The notes beneath the pieces are model-generated. The model searched no databases and was not told the origin of the DNA. It saw nothing but the letters and a program-made list of their open reading frames with translations. The translations under genes were made by a program, and so were the position numbers. A DNA stretch of 41,870 bases, from positions 1 through 41,870 of the forward strand of contig JAOAPV010000003.1 of assembly GCA_025463055.1 (NCBI GenBank), read 5' to 3'. The stretch comes from Candidatus Acidiferrum typicum. GTDB taxonomy: Bacteria > Acidobacteriota > Terriglobia > Acidiferrales > UBA7541. Of the stretch, positions 8,647 through 17,040 are shown piece after piece; within the stretch, counting starts at the first letter, position 1, and every line of letters starts with the position of its first letter.

Positions 8647-9420
8647 ATGTCGCTCGACCCTGAATCGGTCCCTCGTCAAAGTCTGGGTTCCCTGCAAAGT
8701 TGTTTGGTGGAAGGCGATCCGGATCAACGTGCGCGGGAACGCGGCGTGCGCCGCAAGGCATTGATTTCGTCGGTGCTTTTGCAAGCCAGCTTTCTTGCTG
8801 CGCTGCTGCTGGTGCCGTTGTTTGCGAAGCCTGCACACCTGGAAAGGTCGATAGTGACGCCGATCCCACCATATCGGCACGTCGCCGCGCCCACTGAAAA
8901 CCCGCCACGACCACAACCTGGAACCAGGCTAGTATGTGTTGTTTGCTTCAATTCGCGACCCGCGCCCCTCACGCCTACTTCAAGAACCGAGACAAGCGAA
9001 CCTGCCGATCCTCTTTCACATTGGCCAGTGGATGGCTTTCCGATCGCCACTTGCACTGGTTCGGGATGTATCGAGATAAGAGCCGAGGTGCCGCGGCCTC
9101 CTGTCACGAATGAGGCTCGGCGAGACAAACCGAAGGTGCTGCACCCTGGGCACATAGATCCCGCGATGCTCATTCATCGCATCGAACCGGTGTATCCAAT
9201 ATTGCCGAAACAGCTCGGTCGAAGCGGGCGCGTTGAATTGCGAGCAGTGATCGCGACGGACGGCACGATTCAGTCGCTACAAGTTGTCAGCGGCGATCCG
9301 CTCTTCTATCAATCAGCAATGGATGCGGTGCGCCAGTGGCGCTACAGGCCGACGGTGCTCAATGGCGAGCCCGTGGAAATCGATACCTTCATCAGCGTGA
9401 TTTACAACATCGGTCGCTGA
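8647..9420 (+). CDS. TonB-like energy transducer
   Basis: A 257-residue protein with a cytoplasmic N-terminus, one membrane segment at about 40-58 (ISSVLLQASFLAALLLVPLF), a proline-rich periplasmic linker and a C-terminal TonB domain. The C-terminal part (RIEPVYPILPKQLGRSGRV, then MDAVRQWRYRPTVLNGEPV) is the typical TonB-C fold that contacts TonB boxes of outer-membrane receptors. The ATG at 8647 has GGAGGTG just upstream, so the in-frame start at 8632 is rejected. No exbB/exbD lies nearby, so it probably works with a motor encoded elsewhere. The linker has several Cys residues, which is unusual. A strong hairpin follows the gene. Confidence 0.87.
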   Translation: MSLDPESVPRQSLGSLQSCLVEGDPDQRARERGVRRKALISSVLLQASFLAALLLVPLFAKPAHLERSIVTPIPPYRHVAAPTENPPRPQPGTRLVCVVCFNSRPAPLTPTSRTETSEPADPLSHWPVDGFPIATCTGSGCIEIRAEVPRPPVTNEARRDKPKVLHPGHIDPAMLIHRIEPVYPILPKQLGRSGRVELRAVIATDGTIQSLQVVSGDPLFYQSAMDAVRQWRYRPTVLNGEPVEIDTFISVIYNIGR

Positions 9421-9446
9421 AGACAGAACCTCAAGAAACTGGTGCG

Positions 9447-9483
9447 AAGGGCCGCGTTCTGCCCGTACTGCTGCGCGGCCCTT
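9447..9483. terminator. Hairpin between convergent genes
   Basis: A perfect 10-base inverted repeat, AAGGGCCGCG at 9447-9456 and CGCGGCCCTT at 9474-9483, separated by 17 bases. It lies between the end of the TonB-like gene and the end of the convergent barrel gene, so it may stop transcription from both sides. No long T run follows. Confidence 0.6.
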
Positions 9484-9531
9484 CTGCCTGCACCATACAA
9501 CCGACAGTCGATCGCCCTTAGTGCAATTCCC

Positions 9532-10098
9532 TTAGAAGCGAAAAACAATTCCGGTGGACACACGGAGATTGTTTTGGCTTTGCGCGCGAGGATCGGTGAA
9601 CTCGTTGAAACGCGTCAGCAGATACTCAACCTGTGCCGGGCGAATCGAAAAACGCGAGCTCAGGCGATAGTCAACTCCTCCGCCAACGGTCATGGCAAAT
9701 GCATTCTGGCTGTTCGTCGTGTTGAGCAGCGATCGGCCAGTATGAGCCACGCCAAAGAGCACCTGACCGAACGGCGTTATGCGGCCGAAATGATGGTACG
9801 AAACGCGCGGACCAAACAGAAAAGTGGATAGTGTGTCGGACCCGCCGCTGCCGAGAATATTGGTGTTGTGGTAGCCGCCCAAATCAGCGACTCCACTTAG
9901 CCAATTGTTAAAGTTGTAGGCGACAGACGCGCTGCCGCCGTTCAAGCTGAAACTGTTGGCACGGGGAGTTGCTGGGTTGGCGCGGACATAGGAATATCCT
10001 GCGAAAACATCGATGGTCTTACGCTCTTCCTGCGCCTGCGCGGCGACTGCAAAAAGTGACGCAAAACCAAGTAAAGACACCACGACCCTGAACTTCAT
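9532..10098 (-). CDS. Small outer-membrane beta-barrel protein (OmpA-like barrel)
   Basis: A 188-residue exported protein. A clear signal peptide ends at AAQAQ (about residue 22). The mature part begins with TIDVFAGYSYVRAN, then alternates aromatic and small residues in strand-like blocks (ASVAYNFNNWLSGVADLG; PRVSYHHFGRITPFGQVLFG; AMTVGGGVDYRLSSRFSIR). It ends in VSTGIVFRF with a terminal Phe, the usual outer-membrane insertion signal. About eight strands are expected. GGAGG lies 6 bases before the ATG. Such barrels are abundant in Acidobacteria and their roles are mostly unknown. It has no peptidoglycan-binding OmpA domain. Confidence 0.83.
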   Translation of the reverse strand: MKFRVVVSLLGFASLFAVAAQAQEERKTIDVFAGYSYVRANPATPRANSFSLNGGSASVAYNFNNWLSGVADLGGYHNTNILGSGGSDTLSTFLFGPRVSYHHFGRITPFGQVLFGVAHTGRSLLNTTNSQNAFAMTVGGGVDYRLSSRFSIRPAQVEYLLTRFNEFTDPRAQSQNNLRVSTGIVFRF

Positions 10099-10294
10099 AA
10101 AGCCTCCATTAGTTTAATTTTCGGCGCAGGTCGGCAGAATTCGAGCGCGACCGCGCATTTCGCGGCGTGCCTCAGGCAGGGAGGCAGTGTCCGCATTTGC
10201 TTATATTTTTTCTTGTACGTAAAGATGCGCGGTAAGCAGCGAAAGTTACCTTAGTTTATGTGTAGCTGTTTCTGTAAGGATGCTGGCGCTGCGA
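10099..10294. other. Leader region of the small barrel gene
   Basis: A 196-base gap. On the minus strand it holds GGAGG just before the barrel ATG and an A/T-rich patch with TATAAG at about 10200-10206 that could be a -10 element, but no good -35 element is correctly spaced. No coding frame is supported. Confidence 0.3.
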
Positions 10295-13240
10295 TTAAAG
10301 GAGTGGCTCTGGGACGTGGCGGGCGATTGCCGTGCGCGTCTGATCGCGCAAGTGGATGAGTTCGTGCCAGTTCGACCATTCGCCGCCATCTGTCGCGGTG
10401 CGATCCCGGTGCGGATAGATTGGGGGTGACAACGTGATTGTCACGCTGGTCGGCCGTGGCAAATGGGTGCCGTCGCGGAGGAACTTGCGGGTGCCCGCTA
10501 ATGACACGGGAATAATCGGCGCGCCTGTGGCCACCGCTGCTTTAAATGCGCCGAGCTGAAACGGGCGAATTCCTTCGTCGGACGTAAACGTGCCTTCCGG
10601 AAAAACGAAGACGGATTCGCCACGCCGCAAAATTTCTTCCATTTCGTCCGCCTGTCGCAGGCGAGAACTCGCGTCCGTGCGATTGAACGAAAGATGGTCC
10701 ATCTGTCGCAGAAATGTGCCGATGAACGGCATCCCAAGAACTTCCATCTTGGCGACGAAGCGATAGGTGACGCCCAGCCCGAGCATCAGCGGGAGCACAT
10801 CGAAATAACTGGTGTGATTCGATGCAAAAATCTTGGCGCCAGGCGTGTCCATGTGCTCTTTTCCAATCACTCGCACCGGGCAGCCAATCAATGCAAACAA
10901 CATTTTCAGGGCCGAGCACGTAAAGCGGCCGGCGGCGCGGGAATCCGTTATCACGCTCACGACAGCCCACGTCGGCACGATCCACGCCAAAAACACAACG
11001 CCGAAATAAAGACCGTAGAGAATTTCCAATGCTCGGCCAAAACCGGCGGCCACGGCCTCGCCAATTCCTCGCATCCCGCTGCGCGCGCCAAGCCGAATAA
11101 ATTGTATCCAAGCCGGCGCTTTCGCGGCGCAGAGTTCGCCGCTGATGAAGAGCTGCTTGGTCTCTTCGCGGCGCAATTTTCCGCTCGACGTTTTCGGAAT
11201 GCTTCCCAGCGGAAGCAACTCGACGCGATCCGGCGGCAGCCCCAGCCCTTGCGAAATTTGGTCGGTTACGGCAGCGACGATAGCCGGGTACCGCCGCGGA
11301 TCCCGCTCCTTCACCTCCGCAACAACCACGAGCTTTTCCGTCCCCGAACCTTCGTCCTTGAGCCCAAATGCGACGATGCAGCCTTTGCGTAGGCCGTCCA
11401 CGCGCGCTGCCAACTCTTCCACTTCGTGCGGATAAAGATTTCTGCCGCTTTTGATGATGATGTCTTTCACGCGGCCGGTGACGTAAATCTCTCCGTCCGC
11501 GCGATACGCGCGATCACCGGAATTCACCCATGCGAATTCGTTATCGCTAGTCGAGCGACCGGCAGGAAACAGAGTTTCCGTTGCGACCGGATTTTTATAA
11601 TAGCCCGTGGTTGCTGACGGCCCGCGGAACCAAAGGAAGCCTTCGGTGCGATCGGGGACTTCGTCTCCTTTTTCGTCGACGATGCGGATTTCATGATTGG
11701 GAAGGGCGCCCCCGGAAGAAACAAAGGAAATAATAGAGGAAGATGCCGTTTGCGCAGGCACGGCGGCGCCGTGTGTCGTAAATGCTTCGCGCTCCACGCG
11801 GTCGACTAAAGGTCCGCGATTGAGGGGCGGAACAGTGACTGCCAGCGCCGATTCCGCCAGTCCGTAGACCGGAAGCTGCGCTTCGCGGCGAAATCCGTAT
11901 TTCGCAAAACGCGCAGCAAAACGTTCCAAGGTTTCGGGATTGACCGGCTCAGCGCCGTTCAGCGCCGCGCGCCAGGAGCTCAGATCCAACCCTTGGATAT
12001 CTTTATCAGCTACTTTGCGCACGCACAGCTCGTACGCGAAATTGGGCGCAGCGGAAATCGTTCCATGGTGCTTGTGAAATGCCCAGAGCCAGCGCTCGGG
12101 CCGCGTGAGAAACGCCAGGGGCGACATTACCGCCAGCGGCATGCCAAAGAGCAGCAGCGTGAGCCACGCGCCGATCAGTCCCATGTCGTGGTACAGCGGA
12201 AGCCAGCTCACGCCTACGTCGCCGGGACCCATCTGCACCGCTTCGCCAATCGCGCGCATGTTGGCGAGCAGATTCGCGTGCGTGAGCACGACGCCTTTGG
12301 GGTCGCCGGTCGATCCGGAGGTGTACTGCAGCAGCGCAATGTCCGCTGGTTTGCGCACGCGGCTGCCGCTCAAGTGCGCGGGTAGTGCGCCCGGCGCGGG
12401 AGGAGGCGCCTTATCAGCCGCATCAATCAGCCTTTCCGCATCTACCACCGACGCGAGCGAGCGCACGCGCGGCTTCAGCAGATGCGCAACGGCTTCCGCG
12501 CGACGAAACGTAAGCAACATGCAGACTTCCGCATTGGTAAGGATGGCCGCCTGACGCGCGGCGTATTCTTCAATACGGTCCGCGCGGAAGGGAGGATAGA
12601 TCGGAACCGGAATCGCGCCTGCAATGAGGATGCCGGCGTACGAGACAAAGAATGCGCGCGACGTGGGCAGCATCATTGCTACGCGCCCACCTGCAGGCAC
12701 ACCGCGGCGCGCTAGTTCGGCGGCGACACGCTGCGCGGCCGCGTAGAGTTCGCCAAACGTCAGTGTGCGATCGCGAACCGCACCGTCGCCGTCTTCCGTT
12801 ATGAGCAAGTGCGCGCGCTCTGCGTCATGCGCGGCACGAAAACGCAGAACATCGATTAGTGTCTGCGCGGCAAAAGGGCTCGCTTGCGCTGCTTCGTTGT
12901 GGAGTCTTTGTGTCGCCGCGGACATGCGAAGCGCCGAAAACGTTTTCTCGTCGACGGCGTCCGCCTGCGGAGCTTCCAAAATCACGCGCGTCAGGTCTTC
13001 CGGAGTATTGGCCTCGGAGGCTGCGCGGTCGGGGAGACGCACGCCGAATTCGGTCTCTAAGCGCGCCAACAACTCGACTCGTTCCAGGCTGCCAAGTCCT
13101 AGCTCACGATCCAAGTGCGAATTAGCATTCAGAATCGGCAGTGCGCCGAAGCTGCCCAGCTCGTGCAGCAATCCGCGGACGATCTCAAGCACGCGCTCTC
13201 GCGTTGCCAACCGGTCGAGTTGTGCAGTAGTAGTTGCCAC
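10295..13240 (-). CDS. Three-domain fusion: acyl carrier protein, acyl-AMP ligase and PlsC-type acyltransferase
   Basis: About 981 residues joining three lipid activities. Residues 1-95 are a carrier-protein domain with the phosphopantetheine Ser at about 51 (LGLGSLERVE). Residues about 120-690 are an adenylate-forming enzyme of the fatty acyl-AMP ligase kind: P-loop YTSGSTGDPKG at about 306-316 and the late KTSSGKLRR. After a hydrophobic stretch (YFGVVFLAWIVPTWAVVSVI) comes a 1-acylglycerol-phosphate acyltransferase-like domain with NHTSYFD at about 808 and FPEGTFTSDEG at about 880. The likely path is fatty acid activation, loading on the fused carrier, and transfer to an acceptor at the membrane. 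The GTG at 13240 seems best; an earlier GTG at 13279 is possible. Acceptor unknown. Confidence 0.9.
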   Translation of the reverse strand: MATTTAQLDRLATRERVLEIVRGLLHELGSFGALPILNANSHLDRELGLGSLERVELLARLETEFGVRLPDRAASEANTPEDLTRVILEAPQADAVDEKTFSALRMSAATQRLHNEAAQASPFAAQTLIDVLRFRAAHDAERAHLLITEDGDGAVRDRTLTFGELYAAAQRVAAELARRGVPAGGRVAMMLPTSRAFFVSYAGILIAGAIPVPIYPPFRADRIEEYAARQAAILTNAEVCMLLTFRRAEAVAHLLKPRVRSLASVVDAERLIDAADKAPPPAPGALPAHLSGSRVRKPADIALLQYTSGSTGDPKGVVLTHANLLANMRAIGEAVQMGPGDVGVSWLPLYHDMGLIGAWLTLLLFGMPLAVMSPLAFLTRPERWLWAFHKHHGTISAAPNFAYELCVRKVADKDIQGLDLSSWRAALNGAEPVNPETLERFAARFAKYGFRREAQLPVYGLAESALAVTVPPLNRGPLVDRVEREAFTTHGAAVPAQTASSSIISFVSSGGALPNHEIRIVDEKGDEVPDRTEGFLWFRGPSATTGYYKNPVATETLFPAGRSTSDNEFAWVNSGDRAYRADGEIYVTGRVKDIIIKSGRNLYPHEVEELAARVDGLRKGCIVAFGLKDEGSGTEKLVVVAEVKERDPRRYPAIVAAVTDQISQGLGLPPDRVELLPLGSIPKTSSGKLRREETKQLFISGELCAAKAPAWIQFIRLGARSGMRGIGEAVAAGFGRALEILYGLYFGVVFLAWIVPTWAVVSVITDSRAAGRFTCSALKMLFALIGCPVRVIGKEHMDTPGAKIFASNHTSYFDVLPLMLGLGVTYRFVAKMEVLGMPFIGTFLRQMDHLSFNRTDASSRLRQADEMEEILRRGESVFVFPEGTFTSDEGIRPFQLGAFKAAVATGAPIIPVSLAGTRKFLRDGTHLPRPTSVTITLSPPIYPHRDRTATDGGEWSNWHELIHLRDQTRTAIARHVPEPLL

Positions 13241-13346
13241 AATTCCGCCACAATTGCGACTTCTCGCGCAGGCTACCACGCAGCGGCGTTGATTGCCATT
13301 AACAACGGATGTAAGCAGTCAAACCGCTGTCACCCAGCGCTCTGGT

Positions 13347-13907
13347 CTACGCGGTCTTCTGCTTGGTTTGCGGGACCCAGCCTTTGGGCATCAGTGTGGT
13401 GGAGAGGTCTACGCCAGAAAGATCCGCGCCGCTCAGATCGGTTTCGCGCAGGATGGCTACGCCTAAATCCGCGCCTGTGAATTTGGCGCCGTTTACATTG
13501 GCTAAGCGAAGGTTGACGTTGCGGAGTTGCGCGCGTTGAAAATTTGCATTCGAAAGGTCACAACGGAAAAACTCGATGCCGCTCGCTTGCGCTTCCGTCA
13601 GGTCCGCACCCGGAAGGATTGCTTCGGTCAAGTCCGCGTTGCGCAGGTCAGCTTTGCGCAAATTCGCGCCGGAGAGGTCGGCTCCCGGGAGTTTCGCGCG
13701 GCGTAAATCCGTTTCTTCCAGATTGGCGTTGCGCAGGATCGCGCCGCTCAGGTTGGCGCCGCTCAGGTCAGCCCGCGACACGTCCGCGCCCGTAAGGTCT
13801 GCCCTGGCGCCGCCGTCTTTGCCCTGGAAAAAGAGCGCATGCGCCTCGAGTATCTCGGCCACGGTCTTGCCGTTGTGCCGAATGCTTTTCGTCTTCCGTA
13901 ATCCCAT
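13347..13907 (-). CDS. Pentapeptide-repeat protein
   Basis: A 186-residue protein made largely of A(D/N)LxX repeats from about residue 36 to 170, for example GADVSRADLSGANLSGAIL and GADLSGANLRKADLRNADL. Such repeats form a right-handed quadrilateral beta-helix. The N-terminal 35 residues (KTKSIRHNGKTVAEILEAH) are not repeats. No signal peptide is seen, so it is probably cytoplasmic. Related proteins can protect DNA gyrase (Qnr, MfpA), but most are uncharacterised and nothing here points to gyrase. It stands alone between the acyl-ligase fusion and an exported unknown. Confidence 0.88.
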   Translation of the reverse strand: MGLRKTKSIRHNGKTVAEILEAHALFFQGKDGGARADLTGADVSRADLSGANLSGAILRNANLEETDLRRAKLPGADLSGANLRKADLRNADLTEAILPGADLTEAQASGIEFFRCDLSNANFQRAQLRNVNLRLANVNGAKFTGADLGVAILRETDLSGADLSGVDLSTTLMPKGWVPQTKQKTA

Positions 13908-14072
13908 GTCGTTGCACCATCTCCTGTGTTCGCCGCGTCTATTCTACTGAAGGCGTGGGCAACCGGAAAGCTGGATGCCGCACCTGTGTCATTTGTGTGG
14001 CCGCCTGCCGTGGGGGCCCGGCTGAATTCTTGGTATTGACGCTACGGCATTCGGCCTTACGATATAGCTGTA

Positions 14073-15098
14073 ATGAATCGCAGTCACTATTCTCGGTGCT
14101 CGTTTTGCTTGATCGTCGGTATCGCAACCGTTCTCGCGTTTGTGTGCGTGCATCCAAAAGCTACTGCACAGCTGCAAGCGCCGGAAGATGAGATTGTGGC
14201 CAACCTCGCGGGTGGCCGTGTAATCGTTCACGTAGCGCGCGACGGCAACATTGTTTTCGCCGCGATCAATCAGCCCGTGGAGGCCGGCGGTGTCCCTCCT
14301 CGCGTGTTGGAAGTCGACTCCATGCACGTTGCAGTGTTGCTGGGTGCGTCGGAGTGGCGGCTTCCGGCCGATCCCAATCCGGTGCGGCTGGACCGCAATT
14401 TCGAGCGCGTCCGCGGACGTGACCCAAAGTATCAATACAATGCGGACGAAGCCGAGCCGGATTTGGAAACGATTGGTGTAGCTGTACTGGAGAAATTGCG
14501 CCCTCTCACCTCGCAACTTCACCACAAAATCGATCTACCGCCAGACGAGCCGCTGCTCGAGATGGTGCTCATCGGATATGCGCCAAATAAGTATGGCCCG
14601 GAGGTCTGGACCGTCGAATACCGCGTGCAGCAAGAGCAGGTCTCCACGCGCGGCGAATATTGGCAGACACGGATTCTGCGCCCGCGATTCACGCAACTGT
14701 ACCCGCCGGAAAAGCATGCGCCGCGTATGATCGTGGAGGCGCGCTATCCTGCGGACTTGAAAGCACCCACGTTGATGGCGCTGATTCAGGGCAACGATCC
14801 CGCGATTGCGCAGTTACGAGGTTCAGACCAGCGTTTTGCGAAAGTGATTGAAGCGGTGGACAAGGGCCAAGCGCAAAAAGCGGTTCCGGCCGACGCCGCC
14901 GATTTTCTGCGTGCCGTGCTACCGCTAATCGCGGACAAGCAGACATTCATCCTCGCCAAGATGGAAGAGCAGCACGGATTCGATTGGATTGTGCCGCCGG
15001 ACGAGCCCGTCGAGCGGGCTAAGAAGAGTGAGGAAGACAAGAATCGGCCGCCGGAAGCGCCAAGCTTGCGCCGGAAACCCACTCCCCCTGATCGGTGA
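14073..15098 (+). CDS. Exported protein of unknown function
   Basis: A 341-residue protein. The N-terminus (MNRSHYSRCSFCLIVGIATV up to KATAQ, about residue 33) reads as a signal peptide. The mature part has mixed alpha/beta composition, with a possible beta segment IVANLAGGRVIVHVARDGNIV and a later LEMVLIGYAPNKYGPEVWTVEYRVQ. The last 35 residues are Pro/Lys/Glu-rich and probably disordered. I do not recognise the family. It stands alone on the plus strand and ends 9 bases before the end of the convergent MOSC gene. Confidence 0.7.
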   Translation: MNRSHYSRCSFCLIVGIATVLAFVCVHPKATAQLQAPEDEIVANLAGGRVIVHVARDGNIVFAAINQPVEAGGVPPRVLEVDSMHVAVLLGASEWRLPADPNPVRLDRNFERVRGRDPKYQYNADEAEPDLETIGVAVLEKLRPLTSQLHHKIDLPPDEPLLEMVLIGYAPNKYGPEVWTVEYRVQQEQVSTRGEYWQTRILRPRFTQLYPPEKHAPRMIVEARYPADLKAPTLMALIQGNDPAIAQLRGSDQRFAKVIEAVDKGQAQKAVPADAADFLRAVLPLIADKQTFILAKMEEQHGFDWIVPPDEPVERAKKSEEDKNRPPEAPSLRRKPTPPDR

Positions 15099-15107
15099 GA
15101 AATCTCA

Positions 15108-15527
15108 CTAAAGAAGTCTTTCGATGTTGTCGCCTTGCCGGATTGTCCCGCCGGCGATCACCCGGCACAGCATTCCGCGCCTGCCGCGCAGCTCCCGCCG
15201 CAGTCCCGGCCTAATCTTTTCTAGTAAGTCGCAGGGCGTGCATGCCAGGCTGACTTCCAGTTGCGCATCTCCCACACGTAAGCGTTGGCCAACGGTCAAG
15301 CCGTTGACATTGATTCCACGCGTGGTGATGTTCTCTCGAATAATTCCCGGCTGCAGTTCCATGAGTTCCAAGGTCTCGCTATCCATGAGTAGCACTTGAC
15401 GGGGACTGCCGGTCCTTGCATGCGCGCAGCCCTCGAGGCCTGAATTCTCTAGCGCGCGAATCTCCGCGATCTCTTCCATCGGCAGGCGCCGTTTGTTTGC
15501 GCGGAACAAATGCAGCACATTTGCCAT
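15108..15527 (-). CDS. MOSC-domain protein
   Basis: A 139-residue stand-alone MOSC domain, related to the C-terminal domain of molybdenum-cofactor sulfurase. Visible features are the early SGLEGCAHARTG, RQVLLMDSETLE, the region PGIIRENITTRGIN, and a Cys-containing motif SLACTPCDLLEKI that may hold sulfur. Such proteins are thought to move sulfur or bind the molybdenum cofactor; the actual role here is unknown. It begins 3 bases after the purD stop, and its GGGAG ribosome site overlaps the purD end, so the two genes are cotranscribed. No other molybdenum-cofactor gene is near. Confidence 0.85.
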   Translation of the reverse strand: MANVLHLFRANKRRLPMEEIAEIRALENSGLEGCAHARTGSPRQVLLMDSETLELMELQPGIIRENITTRGINVNGLTVGQRLRVGDAQLEVSLACTPCDLLEKIRPGLRRELRGRRGMLCRVIAGGTIRQGDNIERLL

Positions 15528-15530
15528 CGA

Positions 15531-16820
15531 TCAGTCTCCCGCAGCGTGCACCCGGCCGGCGCTCGCCGCGATATCCTTCCGGTAGTGCGCTCCATCAAAG
15601 TGAATCTTTGCAGCAGCTTCATAGACGGTTGCCAATGCTCGTTCGACCGAAGTCCCCGCCGCGGTCACACCGAGGACCCTGCCGCCATTCGTTATGGTCG
15701 ACGCTCCTTGGCGCAACGTGCCGGCATGAAATACCTTCACACCGTTAATACGCTCGGCATCGGTTAGCCCGTCAATCTTCTTTTTTGAGGCGAATTTGCT
15801 GGGGTAGCCCCCCGAAGCCATAACCACACAGACGCTCGCCCCTGGTTTCCACTTTAGCCGAGCGGGTTCCAAGATGCCGGCGGCTAATTCGGAAAGCACC
15901 TGGGCCAGATCGAAATCCATGCGCATAACGATTGCTTGCGCTTCCGGATCTCCCAGCCTGCAATTGAACTCGAGGACTTTGGGTCCGGAGGCCGTCAGCA
16001 TCAAGCCAATATAGAGGAAGCCTTGGTACAAGATTCCTTCGCTGGCCAACCCGCGCATCGTGGGCTCAACGATGGATTCCAGGACCTGTTGCCGCAGCTT
16101 CGGTGGAAGGAGCTCGTCTGTAGAGTACGCGCCCATCCCGCCCGTATTCGGACCGCGATTGCCGTCGAAAACCCGTTTGTGGTCGCGCGTCGGTACGAGC
16201 GGCGCATAATGTTGCCCATCCGTAACCACAATAAAAGAAAGCTCTTCCCCCTCGAGCGCCTCTTCCAGCAGCAGGCGATTGCCGCCTGACCCCAGCTCGT
16301 TCGTGTCCATAGCTCGATGGATGAAATCCTCCGCTGACGCCGCATCCTGCGCGACGAAGACTCCTTTTCCAGCACACAAACCATCGGCCTTTATGACCAC
16401 CGGCCAATTCAATCCTGAGAGCGCTGCCAAAGCGTCCCGCGAAGTATCAAACACTCCATACATTCGGGCCGTCGGAATACCCTGGCGCCACAGAAACTCC
16501 TTCGCGAACACCTTGCTGCCCTCTAGCTGCGCAGCTTGCTGCGAAGGCGCAACAATAGGCCAGCCGCGACTTCGGAACGCATCGCCGACGCCGTTCACCA
16601 ATGGCAGTTCTGGTCCGACAATGGTTAGGTCAGGGCTTAACCGCTCCGCCAGGGCGACAAGGGTCGGCACGTCAGCAGGATCCGTGGGCAGGCACTCCGC
16701 TTCCGTTTCGATTCCCCCATTTCCCGGCGCACACCAGATCTTCTCGACTCGCGGACTCTGCTTCAGCTTCCAAACGAGTGCGTGCTCGCGCCCGCCTCCG
16801 CCGATGACCAGAACCTTCAT
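15531..16820 (-). CDS. purD: Phosphoribosylamine--glycine ligase
   Basis: Second step of purine synthesis: joins glycine to phosphoribosylamine using ATP. 429 residues, normal length. Starts MKVLVIGGGGREHAL, the conserved N-terminus. The ATP-grasp part has VVIKADGLCAGKGV, then HKRVFDGNRGPNTGGMGAY, and GDPEAQ near the metal site. The C-terminal domain has VCVVMASGGYPSKF. No truncation. A MOSC gene follows on the same strand with a 3-base gap. A rhomboid gene is divergent, with a 220-base gap in which I see no clear regulatory site such as a purine riboswitch. Confidence 0.97.
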   Translation of the reverse strand: MKVLVIGGGGREHALVWKLKQSPRVEKIWCAPGNGGIETEAECLPTDPADVPTLVALAERLSPDLTIVGPELPLVNGVGDAFRSRGWPIVAPSQQAAQLEGSKVFAKEFLWRQGIPTARMYGVFDTSRDALAALSGLNWPVVIKADGLCAGKGVFVAQDAASAEDFIHRAMDTNELGSGGNRLLLEEALEGEELSFIVVTDGQHYAPLVPTRDHKRVFDGNRGPNTGGMGAYSTDELLPPKLRQQVLESIVEPTMRGLASEGILYQGFLYIGLMLTASGPKVLEFNCRLGDPEAQAIVMRMDFDLAQVLSELAAGILEPARLKWKPGASVCVVMASGGYPSKFASKKKIDGLTDAERINGVKVFHAGTLRQGASTITNGGRVLGVTAAGTSVERALATVYEAAAKIHFDGAHYRKDIAASAGRVHAAGD

Positions 16821-17040
16821 CTATTTTCCTCTTTGCAGGATTCCTTCCGAACGATAGGGCTACTCCCGTTTGGTGTCAACCTGACCCAAATCACCGGTCT
16901 CAAAACATCAGTGTTTCGTATCGCTAACCGTTACTTATTGCAGGTACAGTGCGGGAATAAACACTTCTCGCGGACAAACCTGCTCCTAAACTGAAGACAA
17001 ATACGTTTTCCCCCGGGGTTCGGTCCAGGAGGGGCGAGCC

